This document shows positions 55,600-64,000 of a stretch of 64,000 nt of DNA, one piece after another (positions within the stretch are counted from its first letter, which is position 1; every line of letters starts with the position of its first letter). This stretch comes from an uncultured Flavobacteriales bacterium (GTDB lineage: Bacteria; Bacteroidota; Bacteroidia; Flavobacteriales_D; Crocinitomicaceae). The translations under genes were made by a program, and so were the position numbers. The notes under the pieces were generated by a model. The model was not told the origin of the DNA. It searched no databases and saw only the letters and a list, made by a program, of their open reading frames with translations. The stretch spans positions 1 to 64,000 of the forward strand of contig CAJXMN010000001.1 of the NCBI GenBank assembly GCA_913056215.1. Reading direction: 5' to 3'.

Positions 55600-57150
55600 C
55601 TACGGCGATTTGCGCTGATTTTCGTTGTATTGAAACAGCAGACGAACGATGGCCAGAAAGAAAGCAATGAATGTGACCCCTTGTTGGGTTTCTATCGTAT
55701 CCTCAGACACAAAAGTGCCCAAGGCAATTAAACTAAAACTCAACGCTAAAAATTCGGAGTACTGAATACTTTTCGCTATTAACCACAACCAAAGCCAAGA
55801 GAAAATGAACAGTCCTGAGAGACCAAATGTGATCCAGAAGGTCAGCAATTGATTGTGTGTCCTGTTCCAGTTTTTTTGGGATAATTGGGTGTTAAAACGC
55901 TCGTAATAGTCGTCAAATGAATCTTGGACGTCACCTGTTCCCACACCTATTAACCAGTGATCCTTAGCAATTTTCCAGCCGATGCGCAAGTGTTCCAACC
56001 GCTGTAAAAAGCTATTTCCGTTGGGATTGCCATCGACGGTATACTGTTGATATTCATTTTTAAAATTTTCCATACGTGCCAGCGGAGAACCTGATAATTG
56101 TCTGATATTGGTAAACCCTTTCTCGACATTTCGTATATCTTGATCCGTCATTTTGCTGAACCCTGCACTGTCTTTATTTAAACCTTTAGATGCCATGTAC
56201 CTAAATAGGGTATGCTTGATTTTGTGACCGTTGTCATTGATCCCATGGTATGGATAAGTTGAATTTCTGTTCCATGCCGGACGCAATTCTTTCTCTGATA
56301 TCATGGATAAAACATGATGTCCGTTTTCATACCATTGATGTGTGCTATCGTGGCGGTATGGGTTTCCATTTATCGTTAAAGAAGGTAAGGTCTCAAAGTT
56401 GACTGAGGGGGTCGTTTTGAGGTAACGAAACCCTTGGTATCCGATTACGCCAATAGAGAGCAAGAGAACACTTATGAGAGAGTATTTAAGTAGTCGACTT
56501 TTCCACTGAAAAATGAAGTGAAAAATAAGGCTGAAAATAACTATTAGAAGAGCTAAGTAACCAGCAAAAACTTGACTAACGTATACGTAATAAATAAACC
56601 ACAAGGCCAGTGGCGCTGCTATGAAAATCAACTTTTTATAGTAAAAGGTGAGTTGGACACAACATGAAATACCAATTGCTACCAGAACAGTATATCGAAT
56701 ATGTGACCCAAAAAGTGAAAGCGAACGAAAGTCTGCGGCATTGGTTTGCATCGACCAATTAATAAGACTGGTGATCAGAAGTGCTACAAGAAAAGCGCCT
56801 ATGACAGCATGTAGCGATTTTCGTGAAATAGGAAAAGCGATAATTGAAACAGGGATTACAAAAAGTGGGAGCTTTCCGTTAATATCGTGAAATGCATAAC
56901 TGAAATTTTCAGTGTAGAGCAACCCGATCAAATGCATCAAGAGCAGCGCCGTAACAAGCCAAAAAAGACGACTTTCTTTCCATCGACTCCAGTAGGTGCT
57001 AAAGCGAGCGTCTAATACCAAATTGCTGGCTAGCCAAATCGTACCAATTGACATAACAACTTTATTGAGCGGTAAGCCCACCGCCACAATGAGCAACCCT
57101 AATGCCTGAAGGTATTGATGAACTTTAAAACCGAACAGTCGATCGAGCAT
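55600..57150 (-). CDS. O-antigen ligase/polymerase-like membrane protein
   Basis: 516 residues with about twelve membrane segments and a large soluble loop at ~230-385 containing NGNPYRHDSTHQWYENGHHVLS and the WaaL/Wzy-type HNQLLTFWITFG motif (~415-430) after GVGTGDVQ. Such proteins ligate or polymerise surface polysaccharides at the outer face of the inner membrane. The downstream S41-peptidase gene (upstream on this strand) ends 7 bp away, so they form one transcript. Confidence 0.82.
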   Translation of the reverse strand: MLDRLFGFKVHQYLQALGLLIVAVGLPLNKVVMSIGTIWLASNLVLDARFSTYWSRWKESRLFWLVTALLLMHLIGLLYTENFSYAFHDINGKLPLFVIPVSIIAFPISRKSLHAVIGAFLVALLITSLINWSMQTNAADFRSLSLFGSHIRYTVLVAIGISCCVQLTFYYKKLIFIAAPLALWFIYYVYVSQVFAGYLALLIVIFSLIFHFIFQWKSRLLKYSLISVLLLSIGVIGYQGFRYLKTTPSVNFETLPSLTINGNPYRHDSTHQWYENGHHVLSMISEKELRPAWNRNSTYPYHGINDNGHKIKHTLFRYMASKGLNKDSAGFSKMTDQDIRNVEKGFTNIRQLSGSPLARMENFKNEYQQYTVDGNPNGNSFLQRLEHLRIGWKIAKDHWLIGVGTGDVQDSFDDYYERFNTQLSQKNWNRTHNQLLTFWITFGLSGLFIFSWLWLWLIAKSIQYSEFLALSFSLIALGTFVSEDTIETQQGVTFIAFFLAIVRLLFQYNENQRKSP

Positions 57151-57157
57151 AAATTGA

Positions 57158-58804
57158 TTATTCGTCAGGCGATAAAATGTTCTTATAATCTTGCAGCTCT
57201 TCTAACAGATCAATAGCCCGTTGTAAATCTTTATCATCTTTAAAACTATCCACCACTTTTCCTTCTTGATAATAATATCGACCAACGATTTCATTGCGCA
57301 ACAACCTTTTGATTTCTGACTCGAAGAGTTCGTAATCTTCCGATTTTGAAGATGCCACTTTCTCGAAAAGCGCCTCATACTCATCAATAATCTTCTGATC
57401 GTAACCTTCTCTCTTCGCGGTCGCCATCGTCTTTTCCAGTTGACGTTGTGTAGCCGTAGCATAATTCAATTCACGATTCATTATTGTGTCCTCCAACGCC
57501 TTCAGCAATTGATCTGAAACCTCATATGATTGTGGAGAAGCGATTTCTTCATTGCGCTGGGCAAATACCGTAGCAAAATCAAAGAGAACATCTTCCTGTA
57601 ATAAAGTTTTAATGAACCGTGGCATTTTTTCTCCTTCAATGATAATATCTGGTTCAATACCTCTTCCATCAATGACTTCTCTACCATTTTTTGTTTTAAA
57701 AACCCGTATAAGTGAATCTGGTACTTCATTCACTTCTCCATCGTTTTTATGGTAGTAATCGAGTTTTTGAACACAGCGCCCGGAAGGAGTATAGTATTTT
57801 GCAACAGTTAGTTTCATTTTCGCGCCGTATTTTAAGTCAACGGTCCGCTGGACCAATCCTTTTCCAAATGTCGTTTTTCCGATGACTACAGCACGGTCAA
57901 GATCCTGAAGAGCACCAGCAACGATTTCAGAGGCTGACGCCGAGGTTTCGTTAACCAAAACTACAACAGGAATGTCGAGATCGAGTGGTTCCTGCTTTGT
58001 TGTGTATGATCTATTTTCATCGAGGATGCGTCCTTTCGTGGTTACAATTTCGGTACCCTTTGGAACAAAGAAGTTCACGATGTTTACAGCTTCCAATAAT
58101 AAACCACCACCGTTTCCTCTCAAATCAAGGATAAACTTCTCCATATTTTTGCTTTTTAACGCTGCAAAAGCTTTACCCGCCTCGCGTGAAGCCGTTTTTG
58201 TAAAGGAGTTCAATTTAACATATCCGATATTATTATCCAATAAACCTTGATAAGGAATATCCGGTAGTTTTATTTCTGCGCGGGTAACTAGAGCAGTGTC
58301 TTTACCTTTGTAAGGTCTGTCATATACTACTGCTATAGTCGAGCCTTTAGCCCCTTTCAGTGCTTGAGAAACTTGTTCTGTAGATTGATCCTTTACAGAT
58401 CTGCCATCAATACTAATAATACGGTCACCTGATTTTAAACCAGCTTTGTCCGCAGGCATATTTTCGTAGGGTTCTGCAATAATAACATCGTTGTCTTGCT
58501 GACGAATCGAAGCACCGATACCACCGTATTGACCGGTTGTCATCATGCGATAATCCTCAATGTTTGATTCATGATAGTAAACGGTGTAAGGGTCAAGCTC
58601 TCTGAGCATCGCATCAATTCCTGCTTTTGAAATAGCACCCGTTTGTGGTTCGTCCACATAATACTTCTCCAAATTCATAAAAATATGATCCAAAATTTCC
58701 AGATTTTTAATCACCTCGAAGCCATTACTTTGAGTAAAAGCAAAGAAGGGAAGTTGGAACAGCAGAATTATGTAAAAAGCATGTTTTTTAATCATTTTAT
58801 CCAT
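57158..58804 (-). CDS. S41 family C-terminal processing peptidase
   Basis: 548 residues. A signal peptide (FYIILLFQLPFFAFTQ) precedes a PDZ domain (~90-165, GGIGASIRQQDNDVIIAEPYENMPADKAGLKSGDRI) and the S41 catalytic domain, with Ser in NETSASASEIVAGAL and the general-base Lys in GKTTFGKGLVQ. The C-terminal ~140 residues are helical and charged. It works in the periplasm, cleaving C-termini of secreted or misfolded proteins. It is the first gene of the two-gene transcript with the O-antigen-ligase-like gene. Confidence 0.93.
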   Translation of the reverse strand: MDKMIKKHAFYIILLFQLPFFAFTQSNGFEVIKNLEILDHIFMNLEKYYVDEPQTGAISKAGIDAMLRELDPYTVYYHESNIEDYRMMTTGQYGGIGASIRQQDNDVIIAEPYENMPADKAGLKSGDRIISIDGRSVKDQSTEQVSQALKGAKGSTIAVVYDRPYKGKDTALVTRAEIKLPDIPYQGLLDNNIGYVKLNSFTKTASREAGKAFAALKSKNMEKFILDLRGNGGGLLLEAVNIVNFFVPKGTEIVTTKGRILDENRSYTTKQEPLDLDIPVVVLVNETSASASEIVAGALQDLDRAVVIGKTTFGKGLVQRTVDLKYGAKMKLTVAKYYTPSGRCVQKLDYYHKNDGEVNEVPDSLIRVFKTKNGREVIDGRGIEPDIIIEGEKMPRFIKTLLQEDVLFDFATVFAQRNEEIASPQSYEVSDQLLKALEDTIMNRELNYATATQRQLEKTMATAKREGYDQKIIDEYEALFEKVASSKSEDYELFESEIKRLLRNEIVGRYYYQEGKVVDSFKDDKDLQRAIDLLEELQDYKNILSPDE

Positions 58805-58839
58805 TTGAGTTGCTCTAAATTAACGAAAAAAGTATCGCT

Positions 58840-59223
58840 TTATTGATTTGAACGTTTGATTATTTCATGGAATATGTGTTCGATACAACTTTCAATTTTC
58901 GATTGCGCTACCTCTTCTTTTGATTGATAGATAATGGCAATGGCAATTTGTTTTTGTTGTTGTGGAATATTCTCCTCAATGATGTGTTTCTTTTTTCTCA
59001 CACTTTCACGAATGAGACGCTTCAATCGATTGCGTTTTGGTGCTGTCTTATGAATGCGTTTGGGAACAGATATAACGACCTGAAACGATTTGACAGTCGA
59101 TAATGGGACCGTCTCATAGCGCGCAGCAAGCGGGTATTTCTTTAACCGCTGCCCCTGATTAAAGAGCACGTCTATGGCTTTTTTACTACAGAGGCGATAA
59201 GCCTTACCAAAGCGTTGATCCAT
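58840..59223 (-). CDS. rnpA: ribonuclease P protein component
   Basis: 127 residues with the RnpA start (MDQRFGKAYRLCSKKAIDVLFNQGQR) and the RNR motif RNRLKRLIRESVRKKK in the region ~67-82. It is the protein cofactor of the RNA ribozyme that processes tRNA 5' ends. rpmH, its usual neighbour, is not adjacent, as in many Bacteroidota. The -7 box TAACTTTG lies 4 nt before its ATG. Confidence 0.95.
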   Translation of the reverse strand: MDQRFGKAYRLCSKKAIDVLFNQGQRLKKYPLAARYETVPLSTVKSFQVVISVPKRIHKTAPKRNRLKRLIRESVRKKKHIIEENIPQQQKQIAIAIIYQSKEEVAQSKIESCIEHIFHEIIKRSNQ

Positions 59224-59227
59224 GCTA

Positions 59228-59235
59228 CAAAGTTA
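59228..59235 (-). promoter_or_regulatory. -7 promoter box 4 nt before rnpA ATG
   Basis: Minus strand 59235-59228 reads TAACTTTG (TAnnTTTG), then TAGC and ATG at 59223. A leaderless transcript is implied. Confidence 0.5.
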
Positions 59236-59322
59236 ATACAATTCAGCCATCAATGAATGAATTATATAAAGGTTTAAAGTTTGGCACAGTTCATGAATCA
59301 GTAAATAGAAAAAATAAAGGTT

Positions 59323-59427
59323 ATGAAAAAGAGAGAACGACAACTAGCAAAAAAAATTATGATGAGTTCAAACCTCGAAGCGTACATTCGCTTTTTAAAT
59401 GAAGTGGCTCAGCAAAAAATAGCCTAA
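59323..59427 (+). CDS. possible 34-residue small protein
   Basis: MKKRERQLAKKIMMSSNLEAYIRFLNEVAQQKIA-type frame with ATG at 59323 and TAA at 59425-59427, in the gap between rnpA and the thioredoxin gene, on the opposite strand to both. It is basic at the N-terminus and amphipathic helical. An A-rich stretch (AAAAAATAAAGG) precedes the start, as usual for initiation in this phylum. Function unknown; the coding nature rests on length and context only. Confidence 0.35.
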   Translation: MKKRERQLAKKIMMSSNLEAYIRFLNEVAQQKIA

Positions 59428-59441
59428 CTTTAACCGTTGAG

Positions 59442-59744
59442 CTATGCAGAAAGGAGTGGATCAATTTGTTTCATAAAATCAGCACGAGAGTGTACTCCAG
59501 AAGAGCGCCAGACTACTTCCCCTTTTTGGAATAATAGAAAAGTCGGTACTCCACGCACTTTATATTTTTGTGCGGCCTGTTGATTTTTGTCAACGTCAAC
59601 TTTTAGTATGCGTAATTGATCTCCGTAATAATTTTTGATTTCGTCAATGATCGGAGCAACAGTCTGACAAGGACCGCACCACGTTGCGTGAAAATCGACG
59701 AGTACGGGAACTTCACTCTGAATGATCGACTGAAATGAACTCAT
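59442..59744 (-). CDS. trxA: thioredoxin
   Basis: 100 residues, a single thioredoxin fold with the redox pair Cys23/Cys26 in ATWCGPCQ and the cis-Pro motif KVRGVPTFLLF. No signal peptide, so it is cytoplasmic: it reduces protein disulfides using thioredoxin reductase. Its start overlaps the end of the DUF983 gene by 4 bp, so they are co-translated. Confidence 0.95.
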   Translation of the reverse strand: MSSFQSIIQSEVPVLVDFHATWCGPCQTVAPIIDEIKNYYGDQLRILKVDVDKNQQAAQKYKVRGVPTFLLFQKGEVVWRSSGVHSRADFMKQIDPLLSA

Positions 59745-60157
59745 GATGATTGTTTTTCTTGTTCTTGTTGGTGTCGTTCGATGGCTTTCGGGTCATAGCT
59801 ATGAAATAAGTTGATCCAAACCATTCTGCCCCCGCGGAAAGTGATTGGCGCCATAACGATTAATACCACTAAAATATTAATGATATACACCCAATAAGGT
59901 GTTGGAGGATAGATGAGGTAGGTAAGTATAAAAGTAGCAACCGAAAGCGCGACTGTTAAAGCATATGCAACATACATAGCTCCATAAAAAAAGCCTGTTT
60001 CAATCTCATATTTGTGACCACACTCGCTGCAGCGCTCCTCCATTTTATCAAATTTCCCAGGATGAAAAACCTGGTTATAAGTGAATACTTTTCCTTCATG
60101 GCAAACGGGGCAGCGTCCCTTAAGAATACTGTATAATCGATTTTCTTTCCAACCCAT
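59741..60157 (-). CDS. DUF983 membrane protein with zinc-ribbon-like Cys
   Basis: 138 residues. Two CxxC pairs near the N-terminus (CPVC at ~16-19, CSEC at ~38-41) suggest a zinc ribbon, followed by two membrane segments (~55-75 and ~85-110) with the family's ETGFFYGAMYVAYAL stretch. DUF983 proteins are common in Bacteroidota and alphaproteobacteria; function is not established. Its -7 box TATCTTTG lies 4 nt before the ATG; thioredoxin follows with a 4-bp overlap. Confidence 0.92.
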   Translation of the reverse strand: MGWKENRLYSILKGRCPVCHEGKVFTYNQVFHPGKFDKMEERCSECGHKYEIETGFFYGAMYVAYALTVALSVATFILTYLIYPPTPYWVYIINILVVLIVMAPITFRGGRMVWINLFHSYDPKAIERHQQEQEKQSS

Positions 60158-60161
60158 ATCA

Positions 60162-60169
60162 CAAAGATA
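60162..60169 (-). promoter_or_regulatory. -7 promoter box 4 nt before the DUF983 ATG
   Basis: Minus strand 60169-60162 reads TATCTTTG, then TGAT and ATG at 60157. Matches TAnnTTTG; leaderless transcript implied. Confidence 0.5.
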
Positions 60170-60285
60170 ATAAGTTCAACTTAGCTATGTGGTGATAAAA
60201 GTCACATTTTACGTGCTTTTTGGATATTTAATCCGCAGTACAGTTTTTCTTTTCAAAATATTAATCGAAATTTGCATCATAGCTT

Positions 60286-61353
60286 ATGAGAGAGAATAGA
60301 AAAGATATTCGAAAAATGTCGAAAAAGGAGTTGAAAACTGCACTCGAAGCAATGGGGCAAAAGTCCTTTCGTGCCTCTCAGGTATACGAGTGGTTGTGGC
60401 AGAAGAATGCACTCTCTTTTGAAGAAATGACTAATCTGAGCAAACCGCTTCGCGATCAACTGGAAAATGAGTTCTTTATCGATCATATTTCACTGGACGA
60501 ACAACAAGTGAGTGCTGATCGCACTATAAAGTGTGCTTTCAACGTAGGGGTTGGGAAAGTGGTAGAAGGTGTTCTTATTCCTACTGATAGCAGCATGACA
60601 GCTTGCATATCTTCTCAAGTCGGATGTAGTTTGGCGTGTAAATTTTGTGCTACGGGTAAATTAAAACTGCTGAAGAACCTCTCTGCCGGTGAAATCGTCG
60701 ACCAAGTCGTTCACTTAATGCGCCTATCGGAATCGCGATATGATCAACGACTTAGCAATATCGTTTACATGGGCATGGGAGAACCGCTCTTAAACTACAA
60801 AAATGTATTAGAGAGCATTGATAAAATTACCAGTCCGGAAGGTTTAGGAATGTCACCGAAACGCATTACGATATCAACGGCAGGCTTAGCCAAACAAATT
60901 CAAAAACTGGGGGATGACGAAGTGAAATTTAACCTCGCCTTATCGCTACACGCGGCAAACGATGTTAAGCGGGATAAAATCATGAGCATTAACGAGACGA
61001 ATAACCTTGCAGTACTAGCAGATGCGTTGCGCCATTTTTACCGAAAAACGGGAACGCGCGTCACTTATGAATATATCGTTTTTAGGGATTTCAACGACGA
61101 ACTGGAGGACGCACACGAATTAGCTGCCTTTTGTAAAATTATCCCGTGTAAAGTTAACATCATCGAATATAACCCGATTGATGACGGCGAATTTCAACAA
61201 GCGGATACAGCTAAAGTAGATCGCTTTGCCGCTTATCTGGAAGAGCGCAATATTATTGTGAATATTCGCCGCAGTAGAGGAAAAGATATTGATGCGGCCT
61301 GTGGTCAACTAGCCAATAAAAATGAAGTGGTTGACGAAAGAGTGATGAAGTAG
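60286..61353 (+). CDS. rlmN: dual-specificity rRNA/tRNA methyltransferase RlmN
   Basis: 355 residues. Radical SAM cluster Cys at 114, 118 and 121 (GCSLACKFCATG), MGMGEPLLNY with the family motif, and the C-terminal catalytic Cys339 in DAACGQL. RlmN methylates C2 of adenosine 2503 in 23S rRNA and A37 of some tRNAs. An internal Met at codon 11 is an alternative start. It is monocistronic and closed by a terminator. Confidence 0.96.
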   Translation: MRENRKDIRKMSKKELKTALEAMGQKSFRASQVYEWLWQKNALSFEEMTNLSKPLRDQLENEFFIDHISLDEQQVSADRTIKCAFNVGVGKVVEGVLIPTDSSMTACISSQVGCSLACKFCATGKLKLLKNLSAGEIVDQVVHLMRLSESRYDQRLSNIVYMGMGEPLLNYKNVLESIDKITSPEGLGMSPKRITISTAGLAKQIQKLGDDEVKFNLALSLHAANDVKRDKIMSINETNNLAVLADALRHFYRKTGTRVTYEYIVFRDFNDELEDAHELAAFCKIIPCKVNIIEYNPIDDGEFQQADTAKVDRFAAYLEERNIIVNIRRSRGKDIDAACGQLANKNEVVDERVMK

Positions 61354-61415
61354 AATGTTCATCAACTTTTAATTTATGTAATTCAGAAGATGCCAGGTAT
61401 CACTTCATTGAATAC

Positions 61416-61446
61416 AAAAAAGGCCGTCGAAAGACGACCTTTTATT
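61416..61446. terminator. bidirectional terminator between rlmN and the protease gene
   Basis: AAAGG-c-CGTC (61419-61428) and GACG-a-CCTTT (61433-61442) enclose a GAAA tetraloop. T runs flank it on both strands (plus: CCTTTTATTT; minus: CCTTTTTTG), so it ends both convergent genes. Confidence 0.85.
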
Positions 61447-61489
61447 TACCAATACATCAATAACCGACTGAAAAGCAGCAGTGTATTTA

Positions 61490-63787
61490 TTATTCAACAA
61501 CCACTTTTTTAGTGACAGTACCCCGATCCGTGGTGATCATCACAAAATAAACGCCGCTGGCTAATCCTTCATAACCCAACGTCGTCATATCAGATGTTGT
61601 TTTTATTTCTTTTAACGCCTTACCAGCCACATTTAATAGCGCCAGCTTCTTCTCGCCTGAGAAAGGAAGTCTCACTTTAAAAAGGCCCATATTGGGGTTT
61701 GGATAAACCACAATGTTAGCCGCTTCGAGCTCTTCGACATCTGCTGTGTTTTCTGCACAGAAATTAAACGTTATCGAATTCCCAAAATCAGAGTCAGCTT
61801 CTGTTAGTTCATCAAGGAGCGCTCCATTTGTCTCGCGGGTCAGTTGCATGCTTCCGTCATAATCACATTGATTTATAGTAGATCCGTTCATACCGTCACC
61901 GTAGGAATCCTCAATGACAAGTTTATAGCAGCCCTCTAATAAACAAAATGATTCAAAAATGTGAAGCGTATCATTTCCCGGGCTCTCATAACCATCGCCT
62001 TCGTACCAAATATCACCGTTGTCATCTTCTACGTACCATGAAGTTTCTTGAGCATAACAATCCATGGTTAAATCCATGTTGATACGCTCACCTTCAATAA
62101 TAGCGACGTAACTAGAAGAGAGCTCATTATTTGTTGGATCCTCATCGGTCTGACCGTTCGGGTCCACCAGCTCTACTGTAATGGAGTTATTGTTATTCTG
62201 AGAACCGAAATAAGGTAATGCAACTACTTCAGTTTGCATAGACGTTAAATTTCCTGTCCAGTTCATCGTCTGCTGGTTTCCGTTATAGGAATAAACAATG
62301 TCCATGGAAGTAATAGTTTCCAGTCCGTTATTGCGTATAGTCAGGTATGGCCAAGAGGCATCTCCACAAATAATTCCATCAACTCCTGCCAAATCAATCG
62401 CTGCCACGTCGTAGTCAAGGGGATTGAAGTACGGGTCGTAACCATCAATAAATTCAGCTCCTGTTCCATTCGGATCTAACCAGTGCTCGAGTTGTTCACT
62501 ATTTGAAGAACCATTCGGATTCCAAGAATTGTGAACGCGACCATACCAATCTTTTCCTGTCAAATTACCGCACGAAGCCTGACCTCCCCAAAGCTGACCA
62601 ATAATACGCTGATCCTGGTCAAATAGCGGTGAACCAGACGATCCTCCTTCTGTAGTTGTGTTGCGATCCCAAACCACCTCCCAGGAGGATTCTGGCTCAG
62701 AAGAGCCCATCTCTTGAACGGCAGATGAGGCATCATCGTCAAATGATATTTTTTTGATATCACCAGAAGGGTGGTGAATACTCACTGTAGATGTCGGAGG
62801 AGTATCTGAATTGTTCCAGCCTGAAAAGTAGGGATTGTACAATTGTGGAACAGTTCCATTCGATAACCCACCTGTAATTTCAACTAACATCATATCAGAA
62901 GGTGTTCGTCTGGCCCGCAATGTAGAACCAGACAACGATTCAAATGAGGGCGAACTACCTGGATTTGGACAATCCTCAGACTGCCATTTGAATCGAAACA
63001 CCCAAGTAGATGGATCGGAATAACAGTGGTTGGCTGTTAACACATACGGCGTTCCATCGTTAAGTGTATTATTAATCAGTGCGCCAGTACAAAAGCTATT
63101 ACCGCCAGAAACGAGCATGACCACACTATTGCGCTGATTTTGCCAGGTTGAACCATCCGGACAGTTCACGTTCATATTACAAGCACCTGAAGATCCAAAT
63201 GCTTTTTGTCTATATTCCCCTGCGCTTCTGTAACCATGTGTCACTCGGGATATTTCAAGTGATCCAATGTGATCCGTATTATGTGCAGGAACAAAATACT
63301 CCACAATCACTTTTTCTCCGGGAACCAATTCAGTCCCCAGGCTTCCTTCAAATAAATGATGTTGCGTAAATTTACCGAGAATGAAGGATTTATCTTCATT
63401 GTATACAAACAACTCATTGCCCTGAGGTATCGAAGTGTTTCTAAACGATAAATTAATTGTCTTAGCGTCTTCACATGATAATGCTAACAACCATATTCGA
63501 TCACCTTGAGAATTCGTGAACCACGTTCCCGCGTTATTGAGGTCGAGCGAAGTTTTGTTGTTGTATCCAAAACGCCACGGCCCTGTTTTTAAACTATCAT
63601 TGACCCGATCTTCCGCTCGCAACTTTTCAATATCTGGTTGTTCGAAAAAATGGTGATCTATTTGTTTATAAGCCTTGTGCACATAATGTATTCCCCTGGG
63701 GCTTCCACCATCACCTTGTTGTCCAAATAATAAGACAGAGGACATGACAAAGAACAAAAGTGATAAGTAATTAATACTTTTCATCAT
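61490..63787 (-). CDS. T9SS-exported trypsin-like (S1, lysyl-endopeptidase-type) protease
   Basis: 765 residues with a signal peptide (INYLSLLFFVMSSVLLFGQ). A ~180-residue N-terminal region is followed by an S1 chymotrypsin-like domain (~200-450): His in LTANHCYS, a candidate Asp in DMMLVEITGG, and Ser in TTEGGSSGSPLFDQ. Cys pairs (SGACNMNVNCP) resemble lysyl endopeptidases. After it come a CARDB-like Ig domain (~465-580) and a segment with CYKLVIEDSYGDGMNGS (~620-670), then the type A T9SS tail (VYPNPNMGLFKV ... GVYFVMI). It should digest proteins outside the cell. The partial redoxin gene lies just upstream, 10 bp from its start. Confidence 0.88.
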   Translation of the reverse strand: MMKSINYLSLLFFVMSSVLLFGQQGDGGSPRGIHYVHKAYKQIDHHFFEQPDIEKLRAEDRVNDSLKTGPWRFGYNNKTSLDLNNAGTWFTNSQGDRIWLLALSCEDAKTINLSFRNTSIPQGNELFVYNEDKSFILGKFTQHHLFEGSLGTELVPGEKVIVEYFVPAHNTDHIGSLEISRVTHGYRSAGEYRQKAFGSSGACNMNVNCPDGSTWQNQRNSVVMLVSGGNSFCTGALINNTLNDGTPYVLTANHCYSDPSTWVFRFKWQSEDCPNPGSSPSFESLSGSTLRARRTPSDMMLVEITGGLSNGTVPQLYNPYFSGWNNSDTPPTSTVSIHHPSGDIKKISFDDDASSAVQEMGSSEPESSWEVVWDRNTTTEGGSSGSPLFDQDQRIIGQLWGGQASCGNLTGKDWYGRVHNSWNPNGSSNSEQLEHWLDPNGTGAEFIDGYDPYFNPLDYDVAAIDLAGVDGIICGDASWPYLTIRNNGLETITSMDIVYSYNGNQQTMNWTGNLTSMQTEVVALPYFGSQNNNNSITVELVDPNGQTDEDPTNNELSSSYVAIIEGERINMDLTMDCYAQETSWYVEDDNGDIWYEGDGYESPGNDTLHIFESFCLLEGCYKLVIEDSYGDGMNGSTINQCDYDGSMQLTRETNGALLDELTEADSDFGNSITFNFCAENTADVEELEAANIVVYPNPNMGLFKVRLPFSGEKKLALLNVAGKALKEIKTTSDMTTLGYEGLASGVYFVMITTDRGTVTKKVVVE

Positions 63788-63797
63788 TTTTTTAAGT

Positions 63798-64000
63798 TTA
63801 GCTATTTCGTTTTATACTACATCCTTTAGGTGCAGTTACGTCAGGGGTGATTGTAGCTCCAGTGGCATAATTATTAAGCATGTTTTTTAAATAATGTTCA
63901 GCATTCGACGCTTCAACATTCGGTTTATAAGTATTGTCTATTGCTCCTTTGTATAAAAGTTTTGATGCATTGTCAAATACGTAAACATGAGGTGTGGTTT
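63798..64000 (-). CDS. redoxin (AhpC/TSA-thioredoxin-like) protein, 3' end only
   Basis: Partial gene running off the right edge; 66 C-terminal residues are readable, in frame from 63998 down to a stop at 63798-63800. TPHVYVFDNASKLLYKGAID followed by ...YLKNMLNNYATGAT... and ending PKGCSIKR matches the C-terminus of AhpC/TSA- or thioredoxin-like proteins with the conserved GCSIK end. The gene ends 10 bp upstream of the protease start, so they are probably one transcript. The active-site Cys region is outside the window. Confidence 0.7.
   Translation of the reverse strand, partial: TTPHVYVFDNASKLLYKGAIDNTYKPNVEASNAEHYLKNMLNNYATGATITPDVTAPKGCSIKRNS

Overview
The window looks like a chromosomal segment of a marine or freshwater member of the Bacteroidota, most likely Flavobacteriales of the Crocinitomicaceae/Cryomorphaceae kind; genus cannot be set from the sequence alone. 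Support: several secreted proteins end in type IX secretion (T9SS) sorting tails; there is a PorP/SprF protein and a gliding-motility-associated C-terminal domain; DUF349, DUF983 and PIN-PhoH proteins are typical of the phylum; start codons lack Shine-Dalgarno sequences; and promoters carry the Bacteroidota -7 box TAnnTTTG.

Layout. 1-0.4 kb: 3' end of an IS30-type transposase cut by the window edge. 0.6-8.6 kb: two paralogous T9SS-exported Ig/PKD-repeat proteins flanking truA and a tiny basic secreted protein. 8.7-12.1 kb: nicotinamide riboside uptake pair (pnuC, nadR kinase), a small membrane protein, PIN-PhoH ATPase, MerR regulator. 12.2-16.2 kb: LamG surface protein and an M23 peptidase. 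16.3-26.4 kb: alaS, a glycosyltransferase, an AsmA-like protein, then a PfkB kinase/DUF349/membrane protein cluster. 26.5-30.4 kb: L,D-transpeptidase, a plug-only TonB-receptor-like protein and YgiQ.

30.5-42.5 kb is the most striking part: a four-gene minus-strand operon encoding a small secreted protein of unknown function, a 2,886-residue SprB-like surface protein with 19 HYR repeats, its PorP/SprF partner, and a PorE-like lipoprotein (TPR, beta-propeller, CRD, OmpA). It looks like a complete surface adhesin plus dedicated outer-membrane export/anchoring set. The repeat array has an exact 2,439-bp higher-order period.

42.7-51.4 kb: a translationally coupled operon of a beta-CASP nuclease, a lipoprotein and a polytopic membrane protein; a divergent PLP enzyme with a long N-terminal extension; an SDR, an orphan KtrA-like protein and a cystathionine gamma-synthase-family enzyme. 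51.8-61.4 kb: histidine kinase, MATE transporter, thioesterase, ssb, O-antigen-ligase-like protein, S41 peptidase, rnpA, thioredoxin, DUF983 protein and rlmN. 61.5-64 kb: a T9SS-exported trypsin-like protease behind a partial redoxin gene that runs off the right edge.

No rRNA, tRNA, CRISPR array or prophage was seen. The window mixes housekeeping genes with cell-surface genes. Besides the adhesin operon, points worth a second look are four genes with a -7 box exactly 4 nt before ATG (probable leaderless transcripts) and long intergenic palindromes between convergent genes.
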